Shown: positions 30,833-37,842 of the stretch, one piece after another
Layout of the letters: each line of letters opens with the position of its first letter
How positions within the stretch are numbered: position 1 is the stretch's first letter
Assembly (NCBI GenBank): GCA_947598485.1
Contig: CANQFJ010000017.1
Span: 1 to 37,842 of the forward strand
DNA from: an uncultured Bacilli bacterium
GTDB taxonomy: Bacteria > Bacillota_I > Bacilli_A > RF39 > UBA660
Direction: 5' to 3'
Length of the DNA stretch: 37,842 nt
The notes under the pieces: model-generated
The model's database searches: none
What the model saw: the letters and a program-made list of their open reading frames with translations, nothing else
What the model was told of the DNA's origin: nothing
Made by a program: the position numbers and the translations under genes

Positions 30833-30860
30833 ATTATAATCATAATCTAAAATATGTCAA
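30833..30860 (-). promoter_or_regulatory. Sigma-A promoter of the transglutaminase-like gene
   Basis: Consensus TTGACA and TATAAT separated by 16 nt on the minus strand, 25 nt before the ATG. A consensus vegetative promoter suggests expression outside sporulation. Confidence 0.8.
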
Positions 30861-30872
30861 GAAACAGAATCA

Positions 30873-32012
30873 TTAAATGAATGATAATGCTATTTTAAGA
30901 TTTTTAACAAAAAAGTTTAAAATATTTGCTTTTTCAACATTTTCTTTAACAGTTACGCCTACTTCGTTAACTAATTTATTTTGTTCGTTAAATATTTTAA
31001 TTTTACCTATTACTTCCTCTTTTTTAACGGGAGCTTTTATTTTATTAGTAGACAATTCAAACCGATAATTTGAGCTTTTATCATTAATTTTTAAAAGTTC
31101 AGTAGCATCTTCCATTAAGATAATATCTTCATAATCTTTCTTGCCACCTTCAACCTTGATTCTTCCTATTATTTCGCCCTTTTTCTTAATTAGATTAACT
31201 TTATACATATTAAAACCATAGTTTAATAATTTAACCGTATCTTGACTACGATCTTCAATAGTTTCTTCTCCCATGACTACGCCAATAAGTCGCAAGTTAT
31301 TTTTTTTAGCAGTAGATGTTAAACAATAACCTGCAGTAGATGTATATCCCGTTTTTAAACCATCAACACCATCATAAAATCGAACTAATTTATTTGTATT
31401 AACTAGCCAAATTTGAGAACCATCTGGCCTTTTTAAATATTCTTCATAAACCGATGTGTATTTCAAAATATCTTCATGTTTTAATAATTCTTTAGCCATA
31501 ATTGCCATATCATAAGCTGAAGAATAATGATTTTCATCATCAAGACCATGAACATTCACAAAGTTAGTATTTTTTAATTTTAATTCTTTAGCTTTATTGT
31601 TCATTGCTTCAATAAAAGCTTCTTTGGACCCATATGTTTTTTCTGCTAAGGCTGTTATGGCGTCATTAGCGCTAGACATAGCAACGGCCTTTAAAAGCTC
31701 ATTAACCGTATATTTATCTCCGGTTTGTAAAAAAATTTGACTTCCACCCATTGATGATGCGACGTCAGATATCACTACCTCATCATCATAATTTAATGCG
31801 CCAGTATCAATTTTTTCCATAATTAAAAGTAGACTCATTATTTTCGTCATTGAGGCCATTGGTCTTTTTTCATTTTCATTTTGTTTATATAAAATTTCCC
31901 CTGTATTTTGATCAATTAAAATAGCACTTTTGGCTTTTAGGCTTAATGTATCAGCTTTCACAATTTTCAAAGGAATAATTAATACTGTTAACAAAAATAT
32001 TATTTTTTTCAT
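30873..32012 (-). CDS. dacF: D-alanyl-D-alanine carboxypeptidase (DacF type)
   Basis: This low-molecular-weight penicillin-binding protein trims the terminal D-Ala of peptidoglycan stem peptides; DacF acts in the forespore on cortex cross-linking. A signal peptide (residues 1-20) precedes the S11 peptidase domain with 'SMTK' (Ser54, Lys57), 'SSAND' (SxN) near residue 115 and 'LKTGYT' (KTG) near residue 218. A PBP5-type C-terminal beta domain and an amphipathic end follow ('NILNFFVKNLKIALSFI'). The ATG at 32012 has GAGG; the track start is a GTG two codons earlier. Its vicinity to spoIIAA recalls the dacF-spoIIA order. Confidence 0.93.
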   Translation of the reverse strand: MKKIIFLLTVLIIPLKIVKADTLSLKAKSAILIDQNTGEILYKQNENEKRPMASMTKIMSLLLIMEKIDTGALNYDDEVVISDVASSMGGSQIFLQTGDKYTVNELLKAVAMSSANDAITALAEKTYGSKEAFIEAMNNKAKELKLKNTNFVNVHGLDDENHYSSAYDMAIMAKELLKHEDILKYTSVYEEYLKRPDGSQIWLVNTNKLVRFYDGVDGLKTGYTSTAGYCLTSTAKKNNLRLIGVVMGEETIEDRSQDTVKLLNYGFNMYKVNLIKKKGEIIGRIKVEGGKKDYEDIILMEDATELLKINDKSSNYRFELSTNKIKAPVKKEEVIGKIKIFNEQNKLVNEVGVTVKENVEKANILNFFVKNLKIALSFI

Positions 32013-32060
32013 ATCCACCTCATAGTAAATAATATTGTTTCTTCCTTTAAATTAGAATTC

Positions 32061-32163
32061 AAAAATAAAAAAGGAACTTAAAATTAATTAAGTTCCAAAG
32101 TTAAATCAAGAAGAAGCATTTGGTGCTGTCAACCCTTTAACATTCCCACGTGTTTACCATGGT
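32061..32163 (-). ncRNA. Candidate small RNA or leader upstream of dacF
   Basis: A sigma-A promoter and an intrinsic terminator bracket about 100 nt without an ORF. Within it, GTTAAA and TTTAAC can close a helix around AGCA-CCAAA-TGCT, and ACCATGGT near the 5' end is self-complementary. The terminator is GGAACTTAA-TTAATT-TTAAGTTCC followed by TTTTTTATTTTT. It could be a free small RNA or an attenuating leader of dacF, whose start is 50 nt further on. I do not recognise a known riboswitch or RNA family. Confidence 0.5.
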
Positions 32164-32169
32164 ATTTTA

Positions 32170-32198
32170 AGTATATGCTATTTACATTTTCTTTTCAA
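32170..32198 (-). promoter_or_regulatory. Sigma-A promoter of the candidate small RNA
   Basis: TTGAAA and TATACT separated by exactly 17 nt on the minus strand; the expected start is near 32163. Confidence 0.65.
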
Positions 32199-32297
32199 CA
32201 TGTGTGTTATGCTTTTACACATATATTCGTAAATATATTATAAATTACTTACTATCTTAGTATTTTGATATAATGGTTTTAGAAAGAAGGTATTAAC

Positions 32298-33860
32298 TTG
32301 ATTAAAAAGAAAAAGGAGTATAAACCTACAATTTGGCTTTTCATTGTTATGTTTGCTCTCCCTATGGTCCTTTCTCTTTTATACTTCAAAGGTTTAGACA
32401 ATGATATTTGGTATATTTTAAGCGAAGGTAGATATATTGTCCAAAATGGTATTTATCATATAGATCCTTTATCAATGCATCAAGGTCTACAGGTAGTAGT
32501 TCAAAACTGGCTATCTGCTAGTATATTTTGGATTATATATGATTTATTTGGAGAAATGGGATTACTGTTTTTAGTTCTAATATGCAATTTCTTTATATGT
32601 TTATTACTTTATAAGATATGTTTACTAATAAGTGAAAGAAATTATATATTATCGTTGCTTCTTATGTTCTTATGTGATGTTACTTTAGCTTCCCATTATA
32701 TTGTGTCAAGACCTCAGGTTATAAGTTTTATTATTCTCTTGGGTGTTATTTACGCTTTAGAATTATATGTTAAAACCGAAAATAAAAAATACTTAATTTG
32801 GCTTCCTATCTTATCCCTGCTTGAAGCAAACCTACATGGTTCACTATGGTGGATGATTTTCTTATTTACTTTACCTTATGTAATAGACTCATTTAATATT
32901 AAACTTTTAAGAACCCAAGGCTTTAAAAAGAGACCTTTGTTTATTGCCATAGCTATTGCCTTTTTAGTAGGTTTTATCAATCCTTACGGTTACAAGATGA
33001 TAACTTTTATATTTACTAGTTATGGCGACAAATACATGCATTTATATATTAATGAGCTATTACCATTTACTTTTAAAAACAATTTATGTAAGCATATGTT
33101 TATTACTGCAGGAGCTATAGCATTTTGCTATGCCTTTTTCAGAGAAGGACACGTAAGATTAAGATATTTGTGTTTATACGCTGGCACTTTACTATTAGGA
33201 TTTATGTCCGTTAAAGGTTTTAGTCATTTTATATTAGTTAGTTTTTTTCCTTTAGCGTATTTCTTCAAAGATATTTTACCAAATGATTTTTCAGAATTAG
33301 ATCAAAAAATTAAAAATGTTATAAAAGCCTTATTAATTCTTTTTTCTGGTTGTTGCTTTGGAGCATTTTTATTTCTTATGATAAAAGCTCCTGATACTGT
33401 CAAACTTAAACATGATGCTCAAGATATTATGATTTTTATGCAAAAAGAATTTAACCCAAATGATGTAACTATGTATTCTTCATTTAACAATGGTGGTTTA
33501 GTAGAATTTTATGGTTTTAAACCATATATAGATCCAAGAGCTGAATTATACCTTAAAAAGAATAACAAAAAGGACGACATTTTTAAAGAAATTTATAATT
33601 TACAATATCGTAACATTTCTATTAAAGAATTTATTGAAAAATATAATTTTACTCATTTATTAGTTCAAAATACTGATGTACTATATAATAGCGCTGACGT
33701 TCAAGATAAATACTTCATAATATATGAAAACTCTAAATTAGGATATCGCTTGTTCATGCGTAATGATTTATTAACCGATGAAGAACGAGAGAAAGTCATT
33801 AACGAGTATAATAGCGCCGTTGATAAAGCAAAAGAAGAAGCAGAAAATAAGACAAAATAA
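32298..33860 (+). CDS. GT-C-like polytopic membrane protein
   Basis: The 520-residue protein has about ten membrane helices. The first outer loop, 'GLDNDIWYILSEGRYIVQNGIYHIDPLS', with its acidic pair, followed by 'VVQNWLSASIFWIIYDLFGEMG', has the layout of GT-C glycosyltransferases that use lipid-linked sugars. Residues after 380 form a soluble outer domain ('MYSSFNNGGLVEFYGFKPYIDPRAELY'). The donor, acceptor and even the activity are not certain. The start is a TTG, 7 nt after AAGAAGG, with a TATAAT about 25 nt upstream. It is a single-gene unit ended by a strong terminator. Confidence 0.65.
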   Translation: MIKKKKEYKPTIWLFIVMFALPMVLSLLYFKGLDNDIWYILSEGRYIVQNGIYHIDPLSMHQGLQVVVQNWLSASIFWIIYDLFGEMGLLFLVLICNFFICLLLYKICLLISERNYILSLLLMFLCDVTLASHYIVSRPQVISFIILLGVIYALELYVKTENKKYLIWLPILSLLEANLHGSLWWMIFLFTLPYVIDSFNIKLLRTQGFKKRPLFIAIAIAFLVGFINPYGYKMITFIFTSYGDKYMHLYINELLPFTFKNNLCKHMFITAGAIAFCYAFFREGHVRLRYLCLYAGTLLLGFMSVKGFSHFILVSFFPLAYFFKDILPNDFSELDQKIKNVIKALLILFSGCCFGAFLFLMIKAPDTVKLKHDAQDIMIFMQKEFNPNDVTMYSSFNNGGLVEFYGFKPYIDPRAELYLKKNNKKDDIFKEIYNLQYRNISIKEFIEKYNFTHLLVQNTDVLYNSADVQDKYFIIYENSKLGYRLFMRNDLLTDEEREKVINEYNSAVDKAKEEAENKTK

Positions 33861-33895
33861 AACCTATAAATCTTAAACAATTTATAGGTTTTTTC
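33861..33895 (+). terminator. Terminator after the GT-C-like gene
   Basis: AACCTATAAAT and ATTTATAGGTT form an 11-bp stem around an 8-nt loop, followed by TTTTTC. Confidence 0.85.
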
Positions 33896-33896
33896 A

Positions 33897-33926
33897 ATAA
33901 AAAAGATGATTTAAGTCATCCTTTTT
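33897..33926 (-). terminator. Terminator after the surface protein gene
   Basis: GATGA and TCATC, extended by A/T pairs, with T6 downstream on the minus strand. It touches the stop codon of the surface protein gene. Confidence 0.65.
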
Positions 33927-35257
33927 TAGTCTCTAGCATTTTTAAGTAAGGCAAATAAACCAATAGATAATAACGCTAAACTACTTACTAAAACTGCTAA
34001 ATTCTTAGGCATCGAATCAAGGGTGTTAGGGTTTTGTTCGCTTGGCACTCCAGTTTGAACAGCCATCGCCTCCGCTAAGGTGTATACACTAAAATGACTT
34101 GTTTCAAATGTAGCCATGTTATTATTAACTACTACATCATAAGTCTCAATAGCATTATTATCACCAACATAATAAACTGCTAAATCTTTTCCTTGTAAAT
34201 TTTCTGGAACAGGTATACTAACAATAAATTTACCATTATTAAGTTTAGTAATATATTTTTCTTCAGTTTCAGAATAAGCTTTTAAATCAAACATTACAGC
34301 ATTATTAGCTTTTAATACTGCGTTAATGTTTTTATATTCTTCACTATCTTCAGCTAGTTTAGTAACTTCAAGTTTTACATCCGCAGGAACTTCAGCACTT
34401 GATGAAGATAAAGTTACATTAGTTTTATCATCTTTTCCAACTCTAAATACGGGTTCTGATATTTTACTACTATCTTTCATAATAATGAAATATTGAAAGC
34501 CGCCTTCTTCATAGCCATAAAGATAATCACTCATTTTAGATTCATCACCAAACTCAGAAAAGTCCATATACTCTAAAACTTCTTCTTTAATTCCCTTTGG
34601 TATTAAATCTAATTCTTCATTAGCATATTTTTTATATCTTTCTTTAGCAGCCGCTAAAAAGGCTTCGGAAGTATCTTCTGTATCATCTGGTACATAAATA
34701 ACATTAATATCATCAAATGATACCATTTTTTCTAATTCTAGATATATTACACCATTATAAGAAATAAATAAGTTAGTATCTGAAGTACTTGATTTTACTC
34801 CTGAAGTTGCGCCACCACGTATCAAAACCTCACCATCAAAAATTTGACCATCAAATACGCTTTGGAACGCTTCTTGAAAGAATTTTTCTTCATAGCCAGT
34901 ATGTTTACTAGCATATAATACGCCAAGATCATCTAATACAAAAACTTTTCTTTCTTTAAAATTAGCTTCTACAAACTCATCGAGCTTAGCTTTAATGTTT
35001 TCATCAGGGACTGTCCAATTCATCTTAACATTTTCATATTTTGCATCTTTATATTCTATTGTACAAGTAGTATAAAGATTATCACAATTATATATTGAAT
35101 ATTCATTCTCATCATCTAATTTAGAAATTATTCTCGAATTAGCCGTTGGATTATCCTGTTTAACCGCGTTAACGTTAAATTCTGTTAATTCCTCAGCCTT
35201 AACCCCACCTACAAATACCATCATTGATGCTATTAAAAATAAAATTTTCTTTTTCAT
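33926..35257 (-). CDS. Secreted surface protein with C-terminal anchor signal
   Basis: The 443-residue protein has a signal peptide ('MKKKILFLIASMMVFVGGVKAEE') and a large extracellular part of no recognised family, rich in Asp/Glu. The C-terminus has the tripartite layout of a wall-sorting signal: 'QNPNTLDS', a hydrophobic helix 'LAVLVSSLALLSIGLFALL' and a short charged tail 'KNARD'. The motif is not LPXTG but resembles NPxT variants. The track start is 17 codons too early; AAGGAG lies 8 nt before the ATG at 35257. It may also simply be membrane-anchored. Confidence 0.8.
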   Translation of the reverse strand: MKKKILFLIASMMVFVGGVKAEELTEFNVNAVKQDNPTANSRIISKLDDENEYSIYNCDNLYTTCTIEYKDAKYENVKMNWTVPDENIKAKLDEFVEANFKERKVFVLDDLGVLYASKHTGYEEKFFQEAFQSVFDGQIFDGEVLIRGGATSGVKSSTSDTNLFISYNGVIYLELEKMVSFDDINVIYVPDDTEDTSEAFLAAAKERYKKYANEELDLIPKGIKEEVLEYMDFSEFGDESKMSDYLYGYEEGGFQYFIIMKDSSKISEPVFRVGKDDKTNVTLSSSSAEVPADVKLEVTKLAEDSEEYKNINAVLKANNAVMFDLKAYSETEEKYITKLNNGKFIVSIPVPENLQGKDLAVYYVGDNNAIETYDVVVNNNMATFETSHFSVYTLAEAMAVQTGVPSEQNPNTLDSMPKNLAVLVSSLALLSIGLFALLKNARD

Positions 35258-35344
35258 CTCTAGTCTCCTTATAATGTGATTATCTTCCAAAATAAAGTCA
35301 ATTAACATTTCAATGTAAAAGAAGTGTTTAATCAGAACACTTCT

Positions 35345-35611
35345 TTAGTTTTTGTTTGCACTTTTGCTTTCATAATTTCTTAGTTTTTCTAAAAGTTTTA
35401 AGTGCTTTAAATTGCTTTCATAATAATCTAATTTATTCTTAGCATTATTAATTATTTTACCTACATAGCTTTTGGATACTTTTTTATATTCGGCTATCTC
35501 ACTTAACGAAAGATTTTCTTCAAAATATAAACTAAATATTTCCTTTTGCTTTTCTGTGAATAAAAAGGAATAAATGTCGTAAAGCTCACAATAATAAATA
35601 AATTCTTTCAT
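35345..35611 (-). CDS. ylxM: YlxM/UPF0122 DNA-binding protein
   Basis: YlxM is a small helix-turn-helix protein encoded beside ftsY/ffh in Gram-positive bacteria and may regulate the SRP pathway. The 88-residue product has 'LFTEKQKEIFSLYFEENLSLSEIAEYKKVSKSYVGKIINNAKNKL', a sigma-region-4-like HTH. It overlaps the ftsY stop by 3 nt (ATGA). ffh, which usually follows, is not here. Confidence 0.88.
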   Translation of the reverse strand: MKEFIYYCELYDIYSFLFTEKQKEIFSLYFEENLSLSEIAEYKKVSKSYVGKIINNAKNKLDYYESNLKHLKLLEKLRNYESKSANKN

Positions 35612-36591
35612 TTAATAAAATCCTTAAATAAACCATATATATAATTTTCAATATCAAAAGTTTCTAAATCCGTCATCTTTTCGCCTAAGCCAACAAATTT
35701 GACGGGGATACCAACGCTTTCTTTAATAGCAAGCACAATTCCACCTCTGGCGGTACTATCAAGTTTTGTCAAAACTATACCCGTGATATTAGTTATTTCC
35801 TTAAAAGCTTGGGCTTGCATAATACCGTTTTGACCAGTTGTAGCATCAATAACAAGTAGCGTTTCATGAGGGGCATCCGGAATAAATTTACCAATTACAC
35901 GATTCATTTTTTCGAGTTCAGCCATTAAATTCACTTTATTATGAAGCCTTCCAGCAGTATCAATTAATACGATATCACTATTTAAACTTTTAGCCATTGT
36001 TAATCCATCAAAAATAACTCCCGCGGGATCTGCATTTTCTTTCCCAAAGAAATCACACTCGACTTTTTGACTCCATATCTCAAGTTGTGAAACAGCTCCT
36101 GCTCTAAAAGTATCCGCAGCAATCATCATAACTTTCTTACCCATATTTTTATATTTATAGGCTAGTTTAGCTATGCTGGTTGTTTTACCTACACCATTTA
36201 CGCCAACAACTAAAATAACAGTAGGCCCACTTTGAGCCATATTTATTTTATCTGTTAAGCTTTCATTATTAACGTATATAATGAATAATTCATCCACTAT
36301 TACTTCATTTAAATAGGCTGTATCAACTATATTTTCTTTTTTTACTCTGTCTTTAATTCTATCCATAAAATCAAAAACAGTTTTAACTCCAATATCAGCC
36401 ATAATAAGAAGATTTTCTAGTTCTTCAAAATACTCTTCACTAACTTTAGTATATTTAATACCAAGCAAACTAAGTTTAGACACAAACTCTTCGCGAGTTT
36501 TTTCTAAACCTTTCTCATAAACTTCTACCTCTTCATTTTTTGTTTCTTGTTTCTTTTGAAACTTTTCTTTAAATTTTGTAAATAGTCCCAT
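35608..36591 (-). CDS. ftsY: Signal recognition particle receptor FtsY
   Basis: FtsY is the membrane-associated GTPase that receives SRP-ribosome complexes for co-translational insertion. The short charged A region (residues 1-30) is followed by the four-helix N domain and the G domain with 'GVNGVGKTT' (residues 130-138), 'DTFRAGAVSQLE', 'LIDTAGR', 'TKLD' and 'GLGEKMTDLETF'. At 327 residues it is a compact Gram-positive type. It is 1 nt downstream of yebC and ends in TGA overlapping ylxM, which shows that TGA is a stop in this genome. Confidence 0.97.
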   Translation of the reverse strand: MGLFTKFKEKFQKKQETKNEEVEVYEKGLEKTREEFVSKLSLLGIKYTKVSEEYFEELENLLIMADIGVKTVFDFMDRIKDRVKKENIVDTAYLNEVIVDELFIIYVNNESLTDKINMAQSGPTVILVVGVNGVGKTTSIAKLAYKYKNMGKKVMMIAADTFRAGAVSQLEIWSQKVECDFFGKENADPAGVIFDGLTMAKSLNSDIVLIDTAGRLHNKVNLMAELEKMNRVIGKFIPDAPHETLLVIDATTGQNGIMQAQAFKEITNITGIVLTKLDSTARGGIVLAIKESVGIPVKFVGLGEKMTDLETFDIENYIYGLFKDFIK

Positions 36592-36592
36592 A

Positions 36593-37309
36593 CTATAGCT
36601 CTACATTATGATAAATATTTGAAACATCTTCAATATCATCTAATAATTTTATCAGAAGTTCAAAATTTTCTTTATCTTCCCCTTCTAAAGTGATTTTGTC
36701 TTTAGCAAACATGCCAACTTCATCATAGTCAAACTCAACATTAGGCATAACGCTTTCAATAGCATCTTTTAATTTATTTTCATCACTTGGACTTACAGAA
36801 ATAGTAAGAACGCCATCTTCACTTTCAAAATCTATTGGTTCTACACCAGTCTCAATTAATTTGTCTAATATAGCCTCTTCCTTATCGCATTTGAAAGATA
36901 CAATTCCTAAATAATCATAATTATATGAAACGCTATTCGTAACCCCTAAAGACTTATGGATTTTATTAAAAGCCGCTCTAACAAGTCCTACAGTTCTATT
37001 AACATTATCAGTTAGGCATTTAATGATAAGAGTAGATTGACCTGGACCAAAGCCTTCATAAGTTACTTCAGAATATTCCTCTTGCCCAGCTCCCTTTGCT
37101 TTAGCTATTGCTCTGTCAATAATGTCACTTGGAACTTGACTTTTTTTAGCTTTTTCAATTTTTCTTTTTAAAGTTATATTAGCATCTGGATCAGGTAAGC
37201 CCTTTTTAGCAGCCAAATATATTTCTTTAGCAAAAGTTGAATAAAGTTTAGCTTTAGCCATACCTGTCTTTTGAATACTTGCTTTTCTTACTTCGTATGC
37301 TCTTCCCAT
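36593..37309 (-). CDS. yebC: YebC/PmpR family protein
   Basis: The family was first seen as transcription regulators; YebC-type members have also been linked to relief of ribosome stalling at proline stretches. The 238-residue protein starts 'MGRAYEVRKASIQKTGMAKAKLYSTFAKEIYLAAKKG', followed by 'IDRAIAKAKG', 'YEGFGPGQSTLIIKCLTDNVNRT' and the acidic C-terminal domain ('FDYDEVGMFAKD'). Ribosome site AAGGAAGTG. It forms an operon with ftsY and ylxM. Confidence 0.95.
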   Translation of the reverse strand: MGRAYEVRKASIQKTGMAKAKLYSTFAKEIYLAAKKGLPDPDANITLKRKIEKAKKSQVPSDIIDRAIAKAKGAGQEEYSEVTYEGFGPGQSTLIIKCLTDNVNRTVGLVRAAFNKIHKSLGVTNSVSYNYDYLGIVSFKCDKEEAILDKLIETGVEPIDFESEDGVLTISVSPSDENKLKDAIESVMPNVEFDYDEVGMFAKDKITLEGEDKENFELLIKLLDDIEDVSNIYHNVEL

Positions 37310-37374
37310 ACGTTCACTTCCTTTTCTCTATGCCCAATTATACCAAAAATATAGTTATTTTCAAAACTATTTCA

Positions 37375-37743
37375 TTAAATATTCATTTTCTTTTTTATAT
37401 TTTTAATTAGGTTTATATTTATATTAGTATATTTAACAATATCGTCTAAGGGAACTCCAACTTTTAACATATTCTCTACTATTTGTTTTTGACTTTCCAT
37501 TGTTCCACGCTCAAAGCCTTGTTCAATGCCTTGTTCAATGCCTTGCGCAATTCCCTGTTCAATACCTTGCTCTATTCCCTTTTTTAGTCCTTTCTTAATA
37601 CCTTTTTTCATACCCATTCGTTCACCAGCTCTTTTTGCGGCTAGCTTCATTGTATTCATTAGCATCATGTCATCTTCTTCTGGTGTTACAAATGATATTC
37701 CTCCCGGGTTTAATCGTTCCAATCTTTCTGACAAACTTTCCAT
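37375..37743 (-). pseudogene. C-terminal-only Rpn-family gene (possible stand-alone product)
   Basis: This is the C-terminal part of an Rpn nuclease, paralogous to the one at 2550-3452 ('MESLSERLERLNPGGISFVTPEEDD' is nearly identical). The nuclease domain is absent and an in-frame TAG lies upstream. The track uses a GTG at 37788; the ATG at 37743 sits 8 nt behind GAAGGAG and is a better start, giving 122 residues. The centre is a 4-residue repeat of GIEQ/GLKK type (12-nt DNA repeats, about 37515-37619), then 'KQIVENMLKVGVPLDDIVKYTNI', a helical end. It could be a dead remnant or an expressed C-terminal protein. Confidence 0.65.
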
Positions 37744-37765
37744 AAATTTATCTCCTTCTTTATAT

Positions 37766-37796
37766 GGTAGTGTGCATAGTTTATACACAAACTACC
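37766..37796 (-). promoter_or_regulatory. Hairpin upstream of the C-terminal Rpn ORF
   Basis: GGTAGT-TT-GTG pairs with CAC-ACTACC on the minus strand (nine pairs, 2-nt bulge), just before the GAAGGAG ribosome site. Possible translation control element; could be fortuitous. Confidence 0.3.
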
Positions 37797-37842
37797 TGTT
37801 TTTTCCTTTATTTATCTATATTTTTTTATATATTTTCTTTTA

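Noticed and set aside
32061-32163. Candidate RNA considered as 4.5S/SRP RNA or 6S RNA
   Set aside because: The conserved SRP tetraloop region (GGAAG.. with its flanking bulge) is missing, and the length and bubble of 6S RNA are not present.
37501-37620. Tandem 12-nt repeats considered as a CRISPR or satellite array
   Set aside because: The units are in frame, encode GIEQ/GLKK-type repeats inside a coding region typical of Rpn proteins, and have no spacers.

Overview
The window is a roughly 38 kb piece of a low-GC, spore-forming Bacillota chromosome. AT-rich intergenic DNA, RNA leaders of the T-box type, a YqzL/RecO/Era cluster and spoIIA/spoVA, gerE and gerM genes all point to the class Bacilli, most likely an uncultured gut lineage of the RF39/Erysipelotrichales kind; the exact placement is inference. 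TGA is used as a real stop at the ATGA overlaps of spoVAD/spoVAE and ftsY/ylxM, so the standard code applies.

Left part (1-11 kb, all minus strand). A tandem pair of unknown paralogs is followed by glyS with a glycine T-box, a broken Rpn-family nuclease gene, and a conserved Bacilli block read right to left: rpsU, yqeY, yqfC, yqfD, a VanZ-like gene, ybeY, dgkA, era, a tiny yqzL missed by the ORF track, an LtaS-like sulfatase and recO. phoH, pgpH and cdd, which sit in this block in Bacillus subtilis, are absent.

11.0-13.9 kb. Inserted just upstream of the rpsU promoter is an unannotated peptide-export locus: a C39-peptidase ABC transporter, a short membrane-anchored accessory protein, and two overlapping ORFs of 47 and 50 codons with double-glycine leaders and hydrophobic, glycine/alanine-rich mature parts. 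It reads as a two-peptide (class IIb-like) bacteriocin or signalling system and is the best candidate for an undescribed system here.

13.9-19.2 kb. A plus-strand late-sporulation run (spoIIIAH, gerE with a sigma-K-like promoter, gerM) and tRNA-Arg(TCT), then minus-strand genes for a thioredoxin-like lipoprotein, miaB and a FemABX transferase. A Spo0A-box promoter between miaB and femX fires into a long inverted repeat that may be a small RNA.

19.2-26.9 kb. A 2.2 kb accessory module (DUF4143 ATPase, UPF0158 protein, DUF4143 remnant) sits between femX and serS, flanked by about 50-bp direct repeats that each carry a terminator. Then come serS with a serine T-box, a metallophosphoesterase-nucleotidyltransferase fusion, a LexA-box-controlled Y-family polymerase with a YolD partner, and a very acidic tail-anchored protein.

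26.9-32.3 kb. A compact forespore operon under tandem Spo0A boxes: spoIIAA, sigF, spoVAC, spoVAD, spoVAE. spoIIAB is missing, and the SpoIIAA residue equivalent to phospho-accepting Ser58 is Asp. Upstream lie a transglutaminase-like gene, dacF and a candidate small RNA with its own promoter and terminator.

32.3-37.8 kb. A GT-C-like membrane protein, a wall-anchored surface protein, ylxM, ftsY, yebC, and a second Rpn gene reduced to its C-terminal part.
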